DNA of 64,000 nucleotides from Parascardovia denticolens DSM 10105 = JCM 12538 (lineage in GTDB: Bacteria > Actinomycetota > Actinomycetes > Actinomycetales > Bifidobacteriaceae), in the NCBI RefSeq assembly GCF_001042675.1, contig NZ_AP012333.1, positions 806,001 to 870,000 on the forward strand, given 5' to 3'. Made by a program: the position numbers and the translations under genes. Shown here in pieces: positions 33,944-41,840 of the stretch. Every line of letters starts with the position of its first letter. The first letter of the stretch is position 1. The notes beneath the pieces are model-generated. The model did not search any database. It saw only the letters and a list, made by a program, of their open reading frames with translations, and was not told the DNA's origin.

Positions 33944-35581
33944 ATGAAAACAGGTTATGAACTTCTCAATGATCCGTTTTTGAACAAGGGGACTGCGTTT
34001 ACGCAGGAGGAGAGGAAGAAATTCGGGCTGGTCGGCATTCTGCCGCCGGTGGTGCAGACGATTGAGCTGCAGGCGGCACGGGCATATGAAAACGTGCAGC
34101 GCAGGGAAAACGTCACAGAAAAACGTCACTATCTGATGAATCTCTTCAGCCGGAACCGGACCCTGTTTTTCTGCCTCTTCTCGCAGCATGTACAGGAACT
34201 TATGCCGATCGTCTATGATCCGGGCATCGCCGAGAGCATCCGCAATTACGGTGAGTTCTTTATGACGCCGCAGAACGCGGCTTATCTTACGGCAGATCAT
34301 CCGGAGGAGATGGAGGAAGCCATCCGCAATGCGGCGGGAGACCGGGACATTGAGCTGATTGTGGTCACCGATGCGCAGGCCATTCTGGGAATCGGCGATT
34401 GGGGAACCAATGGCGTCAGCATTTCCACCGGAAAGTTGATGGTATATACCGCTGCGGCGGGCATTGACCCGGCGAAGGTGCTGCCGGTCGTCATCGATGC
34501 GGGCACGGATCGCCAGAGCCTTCTGGACGATCCACTGTATCTGGGCTTTCATCACCACCGGATCGGCGATGAGCAGTACTACGCCTATATTGACCAGTTC
34601 ATGGAGCTTGTGGAGAGGATGTTCCCGCACCTGTACCTCCACTTCGAGGATTTCGGAAGAGGCCATGCGGCAGTGCTGCTGAACCGGTATGTCAACCGCT
34701 ATCCAGTATTTAATGACGACATCGAGGGAACCGGCATCATTTCTCTGGCGGGGATACTCGGGGCGCTGCGCATCTCCGGCGAGAAGCTCGCCAACCAGAA
34801 GTACCTGTGCTTTGGCGCGGGAACGGCGGGCTGCGGCATTGTGAAGAGGATCTGCCAGGAAATGGTTGACCAAGGTATGGATGTCAAGGAAGCCCAACAA
34901 CACTTCTATCTTGTCGACAAGCAGGGCCTTCTGTTCGACGACATGCAGGATCTGACCCCGGAGCAGGCCGTCTTTGCACGAAGCAGAGAGGAGTTCGCTG
35001 ACGCGGATGCGCTGACCACACTGGCGGCAGCGGTGAAGGCGATCCATCCCACCATCCTGGTCGGGACATCCACGCAGGGCGGTGCCTTCACAGAGGAGAT
35101 TGTGAAGGAGATGGCAGCCCACACGGCGCGCCCCATTATCTTCCCGCTGAGCAACCCGACGGAACTGGCGGAGGCAAAGGCGGAGGATCTCATCCGCTGG
35201 ACCGAGGGACGGGCGCTGGTGGCAACGGGAATTCCGTCTGCGCCGGTCTCATATAAGGGCGTCACGTATGAAATCGGGCAGGCGAACAACGCCCTGATCT
35301 ATCCGGGACTGGGGCTTGGCGTGATTAGTGCAGATGCAAAGCTTGTCACCGACCGGATGATCTCTGTCGCGGCTCACTCGATCAGTGACATTGTCGATGC
35401 TTCCCGTGCCGGTGCCGCAGTCCTTCCGCCGGTATCGGAACTCCCTGAGTTTTCGAGAACCGTGGCGATTGCCGTCGCCGGTGAGGCGGTCAAGGAGGGA
35501 CTGAATCGTCGGACGGTGGATAACGTTGCCGATGCCGTGGATACACAAAGGTGGAGCCCTACATACAGAGAGTTTGCATAA
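33944..35581 (+). CDS. mleS: Malolactic enzyme (malic enzyme family)
   Basis: The 545-residue cytoplasmic enzyme closely follows malolactic enzymes of lactic acid bacteria, which convert L-malate to L-lactate and CO2 with bound NAD+ and Mn2+. Shared blocks include NDPFLNKGTAFTQEER, VIYDP-like MPIVYDPGIAES, GIGDWGTNGVSI, KLMVYTAAAGIDP, FNDDIEGTG and the NAD site CFGAGTAGCGI; the C-terminal GQANNALIYPGLGLG is also conserved. Length matches (about 540). AAGGAGG precedes the ATG. Base and codon use differ sharply from the gene upstream, indicating transfer from a Firmicute. The usual malate permease partner is absent, and an NAD-malic enzyme activity is the alternative. Confidence 0.9.
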   Translation: MKTGYELLNDPFLNKGTAFTQEERKKFGLVGILPPVVQTIELQAARAYENVQRRENVTEKRHYLMNLFSRNRTLFFCLFSQHVQELMPIVYDPGIAESIRNYGEFFMTPQNAAYLTADHPEEMEEAIRNAAGDRDIELIVVTDAQAILGIGDWGTNGVSISTGKLMVYTAAAGIDPAKVLPVVIDAGTDRQSLLDDPLYLGFHHHRIGDEQYYAYIDQFMELVERMFPHLYLHFEDFGRGHAAVLLNRYVNRYPVFNDDIEGTGIISLAGILGALRISGEKLANQKYLCFGAGTAGCGIVKRICQEMVDQGMDVKEAQQHFYLVDKQGLLFDDMQDLTPEQAVFARSREEFADADALTTLAAAVKAIHPTILVGTSTQGGAFTEEIVKEMAAHTARPIIFPLSNPTELAEAKAEDLIRWTEGRALVATGIPSAPVSYKGVTYEIGQANNALIYPGLGLGVISADAKLVTDRMISVAAHSISDIVDASRAGAAVLPPVSELPEFSRTVAIAVAGEAVKEGLNRRTVDNVADAVDTQRWSPTYREFA

Positions 35582-35587
35582 CGTCAC

Positions 35588-35624
35588 AATGCCTCCAAGC
35601 CATCATGGCCTGGAGGCATTTCTT
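35588..35624 (+). terminator. Terminator of mleS
   Basis: A perfect 10-bp stem, AATGCCTCCA (35588-35597) and TGGAGGCATT (35611-35620), runs into TTTCTT. It begins seven bases after the mleS stop, so mleS is a single-gene unit. Confidence 0.88.
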
Positions 35625-35819
35625 GTGATCATCTACTCGCGTTCAAGGTACGGATCGCTGTTCAATATGCGGATGCCTTCTGTGGGGCGGTACGACAGTT
35701 TCTGCCATAAACGCTTTCGAGGAGTCCCTCGGAGTCCCAAGAGGATCCAGGGCATGAATGAATAACGGCGGGTTGTGACTGCGATTGAGCTGCTAGGGTG
35801 ACGAATCGGAGGCCGACAG

Positions 35820-36356
35820 ATGGATACTAGAGAAGCAATTAAAGCCGAATTCATGAAAGAGTATGCCCAGAAAGACTTCCGGCTCATCACCGTGAAAGCT
35901 CTCTGCGCGGCGACGCCGGTCGCCCGGACTACGTTTTATTCCTATTTCGACAACACGGACGATGTGTGTCGCGAGGTGGAGAATGATCTCATCAAAGGAC
36001 TGTTGAAGGTATCTCGGAATGTCTCTTCCGGGAATATGCCAGATATGGATTTCAATCGTTTTATGGATGAGATAGAAAGATACATAAAAGATAACTGGAC
36101 CAATATTTATGCGTTCCTTGTACGGCAGCCCAATCTCAGATTTATCCGTAAATGGAAAAATGCAATCGTCGTAAATTTTCGAAAACGATATCCGCAGAAG
36201 CAAAGCAATAGGAACTATGACGCTATTGCCGAGATGTTGGCTTCGTCGGTCATCAGCGCCTACACGTATTGGATGGAGCATCCGGATACGTGCGACACAA
36301 AGGAGATCAAACCGCTGTTGCACAAGGTGCTGAATTCACCTGTGGCTGCATTGTAA
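35820..36356 (+). CDS. TetR-family transcriptional regulator
   Basis: The 178-residue protein has an N-terminal helix-turn-helix of TetR type (FRLITVKALCAATPVARTTFYSYFDNTDDVCREV, residues about 20-53; key part TTFYSYFDN) and a C-terminal all-helical ligand domain (KDNWTNIYAFLVRQP). GGAGG lies seven bases before the ATG. It faces the metallo-hydrolase pseudogene 115 bases downstream, and in the donor probably regulated it or the dehydrogenase after it. Its length and frame are intact. A small hairpin, AAGTG-CGAA-CACTT, with a short T run at about 36375-36390 may end its transcript. Confidence 0.87.
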   Translation: MDTREAIKAEFMKEYAQKDFRLITVKALCAATPVARTTFYSYFDNTDDVCREVENDLIKGLLKVSRNVSSGNMPDMDFNRFMDEIERYIKDNWTNIYAFLVRQPNLRFIRKWKNAIVVNFRKRYPQKQSNRNYDAIAEMLASSVISAYTYWMEHPDTCDTKEIKPLLHKVLNSPVAAL

Positions 36357-36471
36357 GTGCTCCTGAGTGCTTGCAAGTGCGAACACTTTTGGTATTTGTG
36401 TAGCGTCGAACCCTTCTAGGATGGCCGCAACGGCGAAAAGCCGAAGGTCACTGAATAGGAGGGCTTTTATC

Positions 36472-37326
36472 ATGGCAAACATCACAATTCGTGTATTTCA
36501 CGCCGGCGAGGTCTGTGTCGCTCCGGATTTTCCCTTTGGTGGAGAACACAGTAATGCGGTCACGTCATCAGGTATTTTCGAGAACAGATCAAAACGTATG
36601 TGGCTCCCGCTGTCTGCATATCTGATCGAGCATCCGAAGGGGAGATTCCTTGTTGATACCGGCTAGGCGCGTGATATCAGCCCGAACGGTGAGTTCGACA
36701 AGAAAGCGCAGATCAAATCTTTGGGCTCTGTGCTGCTTTATGAAGTGAATCAAGGTCGCATCGGATTGGGGCAGTGCATTGACGAACAGCTTGTAGAAAT
36801 GGGCATCAAAGACTCCGATATTGACGCAGTGCTCATCACTCATCTCGATTGCGATCACGCCAACGGCATGAAACAGGTAAAAGGCGCGAAGAAGTTTTTG
36901 GTCGCAGCGGATGAAATCAAGTTCGCCAACAAGTTCACGCCCGTCAACAAGGTGCGTTACTACAAAGGCTGGTGGGACGGGATCAAACTGACAGGGTTTG
37001 ACTGGAATGATAATCAGGGCCCTGTCGGTAGGTCTTATGACCTTCTTGGGGACGGATCCATTGAAATGATCAACATTCCAGGGCATTCCGATGGACTGTG
37101 TGCGGTCAAGGTCAAGAATGAGGAAGGCAAATTCGTGCTGATGTTCTCCGATGGCGGTTATGCGAGAAAAAGCTGGGAGAAGATGATCACCTCAGGTATT
37201 TATACGGACAAGCAGCTTCAGAAGAAGTCCCTCCAGTGGATCAGGGAACAGAGTCTTGACCCGAATTGTGTCGAGTCAATGGCAAGCCATGACCCGGATG
37301 TTGCTCCGCATGTCATAGAGCTGTGA
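36472..37326 (+). pseudogene. Metallo-beta-lactamase-fold lactonase-like gene with in-frame amber stop
   Basis: Read through one TAG (36664-36666), this frame encodes about 284 residues of the N-acyl-homoserine-lactonase-like MBL family. It includes ANITIRVFHAGEVCVAPDFP, LVDTG, the metal motif THLDCDHANGMKQ and NIPGHSDGLCAV. The residue at the stop is Trp in relatives as I recall them (DTGW..D), so a TGG-to-TAG change explains it. AGGAGG sits before the ATG. The downstream part has no good start of its own. Everything else in the frame is intact, which implies recent inactivation or, less likely, suppression of the stop. Confidence 0.82.
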
Positions 37327-37336
37327 GGTGAGTCCA

Positions 37337-38112
37337 TTGAGACACCATCAGACTGCTCTTATCACAGGAGCCTCCGGAGGACTTGGCTTGGAATTTGCCA
37401 AAATCCTTGCGAAAAAGAAATATGATCTTGTCCTTGTAGCGAGAAACGAGGGGAAAATATATTCTCTCAAAAATGAGCTTGAATCGGAACACGGCATATC
37501 GGTGTATCCATATGCGGCAGACTTGTCGGCTGTGGATGCTGCTTTGAATGTATTCAACTACACGTTGGAGAACGGCATCACAATCGATGTTCTTATTAAC
37601 AACGCCGGTTTTGGTGATTCAGGCAGTTTCGCAGACAGCGACTGGCGAAAACAGTATGAGATGGTGCAGTTGAATGTCGTGGCGATGATGCAACTGACAC
37701 ATTGTTTTCTTAATCCGATGATCGAACAGGGGCATGGGAAGATTCTGAATATATCGTCCGTGGCGGCGTTCAGCGCTGGACCGTATATGAGCATCTACTA
37801 TGCGACCAAGTGTTTCGTCAGAAGCTTTTCCGAAGCAATTGCAGAAGAGGTCAAGGCACGGGAGTCACGGTGACGGCGTTTTGTCCAGGACCTACGGCGA
37901 CTGGGTTTGAGCAGGCGGCGGCAATGGGCAAAGGCTCTGTTATGTTCCGCAAGGCGGCCAAGGCAGGCGATGTTGCAAAGGGTGGCATACGTGCCATGGC
38001 AAGAGGAAAAGTCCTCAGCTACTATGGCAGGTACACGAAGTGCATGAGCTTTCTATGCAGGATTGTTCCAAGATCCGTTGCAAGAAAATATGCCGAAAAA
38101 ATGGATAGATGA
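37337..38112 (+). pseudogene. Short-chain dehydrogenase broken by a frameshift
   Basis: The first part has the SDR cofactor motif TALITGASGGLGLEFAKIL, NNAGFGDSGSF and the catalytic block LNISSVAAFSAGPYMSIYYATK (Ser, Tyr and Lys in order). The frame ends at a TGA (37871-37873). The rest, GTGVTVTAFCPGPTATGF through the C-terminus, continues in another frame. A loss of one G near 37855-37860 explains this. The likely start is TTG 37337 behind GAGGTGA; a GTG lies at 37328. The product would be about 258 residues, normal for the family. It follows the MBL pseudogene by a few bases, as in an operon. Confidence 0.85.
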
Positions 38113-38192
38113 AAAAACAGACCAATGCTCCACACTGCCATCATCAGCGGGGAGAAACATAACGATGACAATGTCTCTAAGCCATACAGAAA

Positions 38193-38384
38193 CTGCTTGA
38201 TGTTCTCGGTGATGAGGAATTGTCCACCGTTCAAGTCATGGAGAGACTTGACCTTTCTCGTAGGCCGACGTTTCGCAAGAACTATCTGAATCCGGCATTA
38301 GCGCAAGGAGTTATCGAAATGACAATTCCCGACAAGCCTAACAGCCGAAATCAGAGCTGCAGGAGAAAGCAACCTGATCGGTGA
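38193..38384 (+). pseudogene. C-terminal fragment of a Fic- or AlbA_2-type protein
   Basis: A 63-codon open stretch without a start reads LLDVLGDEELSTVQVMERL, then RPTFRKNYLNPALAQGVIEM and TIPDKPNSRNQS. This is the winged-helix tail found at the end of many Fic-domain and AlbA_2/RecG-like regulatory proteins. It is only the tail; the enzymatic part is missing. Just after it, in shifted frames, the DNA repeats CGACCAAGAT-like units (38385-38425) that would read TDQ/SDQ repeats, as found in such proteins. It is clearly a remnant. Confidence 0.7.
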
Positions 38385-38654
38385 CCGACCAAGATAAGCG
38401 ACCAAGATACCGACCAAGTTAACGGCATACTGGGCCTAGACCTTGATCATAAACCGATTGAGCGGAGGAGAACAGGTCGAGACGATGGCTTCCCTCCTGA
38501 CCGCCGTATTATAGGTAGAAAAACACGTGGACAAGTTCCCGCAAATGGAGAGCACCTGTAAAAGCGCCGTTTTTTGGCTTTGAGCAGTTTCCGTAAACGG
38601 GCGGAAATGAGTCCGGAATCCAGACATTCAGGTGCTTGTCTCATGTCATGTCGA
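38385..38654. other. Degenerate region with two copies of a 14-bp motif
   Basis: No intact gene is supported. It holds the decayed TDQ-repeat DNA (three CGACCAAG units, 38385-38425) and two copies of the 14-bp motif KTTYCCGYRAAYGG at 38535-38548 and 38587-38600. Three more copies lie near 41.5 kb. GTTTTTTGG at about 38563 is the only T run. Confidence 0.5.
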
Positions 38655-38686
38655 GGCGGTAGCCGTTGATATCAACGGCTACCGCC
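38655..38686. repeat. Perfect 32-bp palindrome
   Basis: GGCGGTAGCCGTTGAT (38655-38670) is followed directly by its exact reverse complement ATCAACGGCTACCGCC (38671-38686), with no loop. No T run follows, so a standard terminator is unlikely. It may be an operator, a recombination or replication remnant, or a cruciform site. It lies 87 bases upstream of the Rrf2 operator. Confidence 0.85.
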
Positions 38687-38772
38687 GAACTCGGCGATTG
38701 ATAGGAAATGGTCAACGCCGGATACAGGTTGATCAGAGTCGGCCTGTCGACAAGTCGATTCGCATCTGTTAG

Positions 38773-38791
38773 TGTACCTGTTACAGGTACA
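38773..38791 (+). promoter_or_regulatory. Palindromic operator, probably for the Rrf2 regulator
   Basis: TGTACCTG-TTA-CAGGTACA is a perfect 8-bp inverted repeat with a 3-base centre. It lies upstream of the Rrf2-type gene and is followed by an AT-rich stretch (AATATATATTTATAT) fit for a -10 region. Rrf2 and TetR regulators often bind such sites and control themselves and the adjacent oxidoreductase. Confidence 0.65.
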
Positions 38792-38815
38792 AATATATAT
38801 TTATATGAGGTACGG

Positions 38816-38922
38816 ATGGATACAGAAAAATCGGACAGAAAAATTCGTAAGGCCTTCAGGAACAGGAGGCTCCAGAGCAGTTCATGAACCGGGTGATTGC
38901 TACCTATGCGTTGGAGGCGTAA
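38816..38922 (+). pseudogene. Small open frame between operator and Rrf2 gene, possibly frameshifted
   Basis: ATG 38816 has GAGG five bases upstream and opens a 23-codon frame (MDTEKSDRKIRKAF...). In another frame the DNA continues EQEAPEQFMNRVIATYALEA to a TAA at 38920-38922. Joining the two by adding one base would give a protein of about 35 residues. I do not recognise it. It could be a conserved small protein lost by deletion, a leader peptide, or chance. Confidence 0.35.
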
Positions 38923-38924
38923 CC

Positions 38925-39476
38925 GTGGATACAAAATTCTCCTCAGCTATTCATATGCTGATCCTGATTTCTGAATCAGAAGCACCGATGAATTCTGATC
39001 AGATCGCGGCCAGTGTCGGAACCAATGCGAGTTACATCCGCAAACTGACAACGCGGCTCAGCAAGACTGGAATCATCGAGGGACACCGTAGTGTCAGCGG
39101 TTTTCGCATGGTTAGAACGCCGGAAGATATCACGCTTCTGGATATATACAGAAGCGTGATGGAGACGGATGAACTGCATCTGTTTGATCTGCACCAGAAT
39201 CCGAAAGACGCCTGTATCGTCGGGCATAATATCCGGCCGGTCCTTAGCGGCATGTTCCGTGACATGGAAGAGAGCATGGAAAGAAGACTGCGAGGGAAGA
39301 CCCTTGCGGACTGCATCGGGCATATGCGTCAGTACATCACACAAAGTAATGCGATGACCAATAATGCCAGGCTGTGCAACGCCACATCCGACATTGTGAT
39401 GACAGAAGATAGCACAGGAATTAATGAAGAACAGGAGAAAAACAATGAGAGCAGCAGTGCTTCCTCACTACGATAA
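38925..39476 (+). CDS. Rrf2-family transcriptional regulator
   Basis: The 183-residue protein begins at GTG 38925 (GGAGG seven bases upstream) with the Rrf2 winged helix: VDTKFSSAIHMLILIS, MNSDQIAASVGTNASYIRKL (recognition helix region) and GFRMVRTPEDITLLDIYRSV. The Cys residues used for Fe-S or thiol sensing in some members are partly present (DACIVGHN), though the CX4CX6C set of IscR is not. The 3' end overlaps the oxidoreductase start by 32 bases, in a different frame. It likely represses both genes from the 19-bp operator upstream, as Rrf2-type sensors paired with quinone reductases do. Confidence 0.87.
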   Translation: MDTKFSSAIHMLILISESEAPMNSDQIAASVGTNASYIRKLTTRLSKTGIIEGHRSVSGFRMVRTPEDITLLDIYRSVMETDELHLFDLHQNPKDACIVGHNIRPVLSGMFRDMEESMERRLRGKTLADCIGHMRQYITQSNAMTNNARLCNATSDIVMTEDSTGINEEQEKNNESSSASSLR

Positions 39477-40452
39477 AGATGGTACGGACCTTGAAATCCG
39501 CGAGGAGCCCATTCCGGTTCCGGAAGATGATGAAGTCCTCGTCAGGATCATTGCGGCAGCCGTCAACCCTTTGGATAATATGATTATCCGGGGCGAGGTG
39601 AAACTGATCGTGCCGTATAAAACGCCGCTTGTCATGGGAAATGAGTTTGCCGGCGTGGTTGAAAAGACAGGGCGGGGCGTTTCCCGTTTCAAACCCGGAG
39701 ACAGGGTTTACGGAAGAATGCCGCTGAAAAGGATTGGTGCGTTTGCGGAATATGCGGCTGTCAGCGAGTCCGCGCTTGCGGTGATTCCGGATTATCTGTC
39801 CTATGAAGAGGCATCGACTGTTCCGCTTACTGCGCTCACAACGATGCAGGCCTTTGAAATCATGCAGGTGAAGCCGGGTGAATCTGTGTTCGTTTCCGGT
39901 GGAACCGGGAGCCTCGGGGCAATGGCAATTCCTGTTGCCAGAAGCCTTGGACTCCATGTGTACACCAACGGCAGCGGAGAAAACGAAGAGCGTGTTTTAA
40001 AGCTTGGAGCGGAGAAATTCATCGATTATAAAAAAGAGAAGTATACGGATGTTCTGGCGAATGTAGATCATGTCCTGGACACGCTCGGCGACAGGGAGCT
40101 TCCGGATGAATTCAAGGTACTGAAAGCGGGTGGGAATCTGGTATCCCTGAGGGGACTTCCGAATGGAAGATTTGCTCAAAGAAGCGGGATGCCATTATTG
40201 AAGCGTATCCTTTTTCAGGCCGCCGGAAGCAGGTACGACAAGATGGCAAAAGCGAAGGGTCAGACCTATGATTTCCTTTTCGTGCATGAGGATGGACGTC
40301 AACTGGAGGAGATCGCCAGATTGTTCGGCAAAGATCATCCGTTGGAGACATCCATCGATACTGTCTTTACGCTGGATCAGGTCAACGATGCTCTGGCAAA
40401 GGTCAAACAGGGAAAATCCAGAGGGAAGACGATCATTAAAATGAACGTGTAA
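39445..40452 (+). CDS. NAD(P)-dependent zinc-independent MDR oxidoreductase (quinone-reductase-like)
   Basis: The 335-residue enzyme has the medium-chain dehydrogenase N-domain (MRAAVLPHYDKDG, VVAAVNPLD-like IIAAAVNPLDNMIIRGE, GNEFAGVVEKTG) and the Rossmann motif VFVSGGTGSLGAMAIPVA. It lacks the structural-zinc cysteines, which points to the quinone oxidoreductase or enoyl-reductase side of the family. The chosen ATG follows CAGGAG; an in-frame ATG seven codons earlier lacks a site. It is coupled to the Rrf2 gene. Substrate not predictable; an electrophile or quinone stress role is an inference from the regulator. Confidence 0.87.
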   Translation: MRAAVLPHYDKDGTDLEIREEPIPVPEDDEVLVRIIAAAVNPLDNMIIRGEVKLIVPYKTPLVMGNEFAGVVEKTGRGVSRFKPGDRVYGRMPLKRIGAFAEYAAVSESALAVIPDYLSYEEASTVPLTALTTMQAFEIMQVKPGESVFVSGGTGSLGAMAIPVARSLGLHVYTNGSGENEERVLKLGAEKFIDYKKEKYTDVLANVDHVLDTLGDRELPDEFKVLKAGGNLVSLRGLPNGRFAQRSGMPLLKRILFQAAGSRYDKMAKAKGQTYDFLFVHEDGRQLEEIARLFGKDHPLETSIDTVFTLDQVNDALAKVKQGKSRGKTIIKMNV

Positions 40453-40801
40453 TTTAAATATATCACGAAAACCTTCCGGCTGCTTGGGATCTCATTCAAC
40501 GGTTAGGAAGAGATGCGCATTTTAAGGACTGTGCTGGATCGCATTGGACGACCGAAAAAATGTGTGGATGATATCAGGATATTCCATATGTGGCGGAATA
40601 TCCTGTGCGTAACATGGTTACGTTCAGAAAGCGATATAGGGATGTTTGGATTTTATAGAGATAACATTCTTAACAGAATACAAGCTGGCGGCTGGATGTC
40701 ATAGGTCGAGGCTTCAAGTTGGTCATCGAGGCGTTGAGCGTAGGAGATGGGTGTCAGTAACTGACGCGAGAAGCATCGGAGTATGGAGGTATATGAAGGC
40801 C
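40453..40801. other. Intergenic stretch with an 11-bp hairpin
   Basis: No gene is supported. CAGGATATTCC (40575-40585) pairs perfectly with GGAATATCCTG (40595-40605) around a 9-base loop. There is no T run, so a role as terminator is doubtful. GTCAGT-A-ACTGAC at 40752-40764 is a second short palindrome shortly before the VOC gene. The rest looks decayed. Confidence 0.45.
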
Positions 40802-41179
40802 ATGAAAATCAAGAACCTGGACCATCTGGTCATTACGACACGGAATCTCGATTCCTGTCTTCATTTTTATGTGGATGTCCTCGGCATGGAGTGTGACAGG
40901 GGCAACGGCAGGTATTCTGTGCGTTTTGAGAATCAGAAGTTCAATATTCACACGAAGAAGGCGGAGTTTCTACCAGCGGCAGCGTATCCGACATCTGGTA
41001 GCCTCGATCTGTGTCTTGTGGCCGACGTCGATATTGATTCCGTGAAACGCGAAATCGAAGGAAAAGGCTATCCTGTTGAGGAAGGCCCCGTGGTCCGTCA
41101 TGGAGCGCTTGGGGAAATGAAAAGTGTATATCTGCGTGATCCGGATGGCAATCTGATAGAGTTGAGCAGTTATCAATGA
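40802..41179 (+). CDS. VOC-family (glyoxalase-like) protein
   Basis: The 125-residue protein has two beta-alpha-beta-beta-beta modules of the vicinal oxygen chelate fold: MKIKNLDHLVITTRNLDSCL, with His in LDHL, and the C-terminal VYLRDPDGNLIELSSYQ with the metal-site Glu. Single-domain members act as dimers. Two starts are possible: ATG 40793 (GGAGG only three bases away) or ATG 40802, which matches the usual N-terminus. It is the third gene of the Rrf2-oxidoreductase cluster, 350 bases on. Lyase, dioxygenase or resistance functions cannot be told apart here. Confidence 0.85.
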   Translation: MKIKNLDHLVITTRNLDSCLHFYVDVLGMECDRGNGRYSVRFENQKFNIHTKKAEFLPAAAYPTSGSLDLCLVADVDIDSVKREIEGKGYPVEEGPVVRHGALGEMKSVYLRDPDGNLIELSSYQ

Positions 41180-41840
41180 TTCGAGTGGCATAGCGGTGTC
41201 GGTCTGTCAAGAAAAGCGTGCAGGCGCTCCGTCGCGGGCCTTTTCATCTCATCCGCGAAAGTTTTCTGCTTGCGTTCAAGAATTTCGGCCACCTTCCGGT
41301 CGGAGATCCCTTCCGGGTGGAACTGGCCGAATTGACGGTACTGGCGGCTGGGGTCGTCTTGGAGAGTCGGCGGATTGAAGAGGGGTGGGTTGAAACGGTG
41401 GGAATCCTGAGTTTTCCCGCAGACTCTTATCTTGAGATGACCGATAAAACGGAAAGCATGGATTATATTATGGAGAAACGGGGCCGCGATCCTTTTCCGC
41501 AAACGGTCAGGTCCAAAAAAACACAGCAATTTCGTCACAGGGCTCCTATGGACCGGTTCCCGCGAACGGAGAGGCGACTTTTCCCCGTGTTTTCCCGTAA
41601 ACGGAAACATATCCACATTCGTTCCCGGGCTCTTGCCGCATCGAACCGGTAGGGTAGCTGCGATGCCAAAGGAGGAGGAAAAATAGCCGCAAAAGTCGAG
41701 TAGAGCTACGCTTTTGGGCAATCGAGAAAATCTGGTATTGGACAGACAAATCTCTCTGTGGAAACATCTGCCAAAGGCAAATCCGATCAAAAGTGTGAAA
41801 GTCGAGTGCCTTGTTAGATGTTAGAGAGTGAAATCAGGAA
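41180..41840. other. Long gene-poor stretch with three copies of the 14-bp motif
   Basis: A 144-codon plus-strand frame (41218-41652) and a 205-codon minus-strand frame (41173-41790) overlap here. Neither has a convincing ribosome site, conserved family or codon pattern, so I call no gene. The 14-bp motif KTTYCCGYRAAYGG occurs at 41493-41506, 41556-41569 and 41591-41604, with a degenerate copy at about 41413-41426. The segment probably consists of decayed and repeated DNA. Confidence 0.5.

Noticed and set aside
41173-41790. 205-codon minus-strand and 144-codon plus-strand frames between the VOC gene and the nitrilase remnant
   Set aside because: They overlap each other, have poor starts and no recognisable family, and the region holds short repeats; not called as genes.
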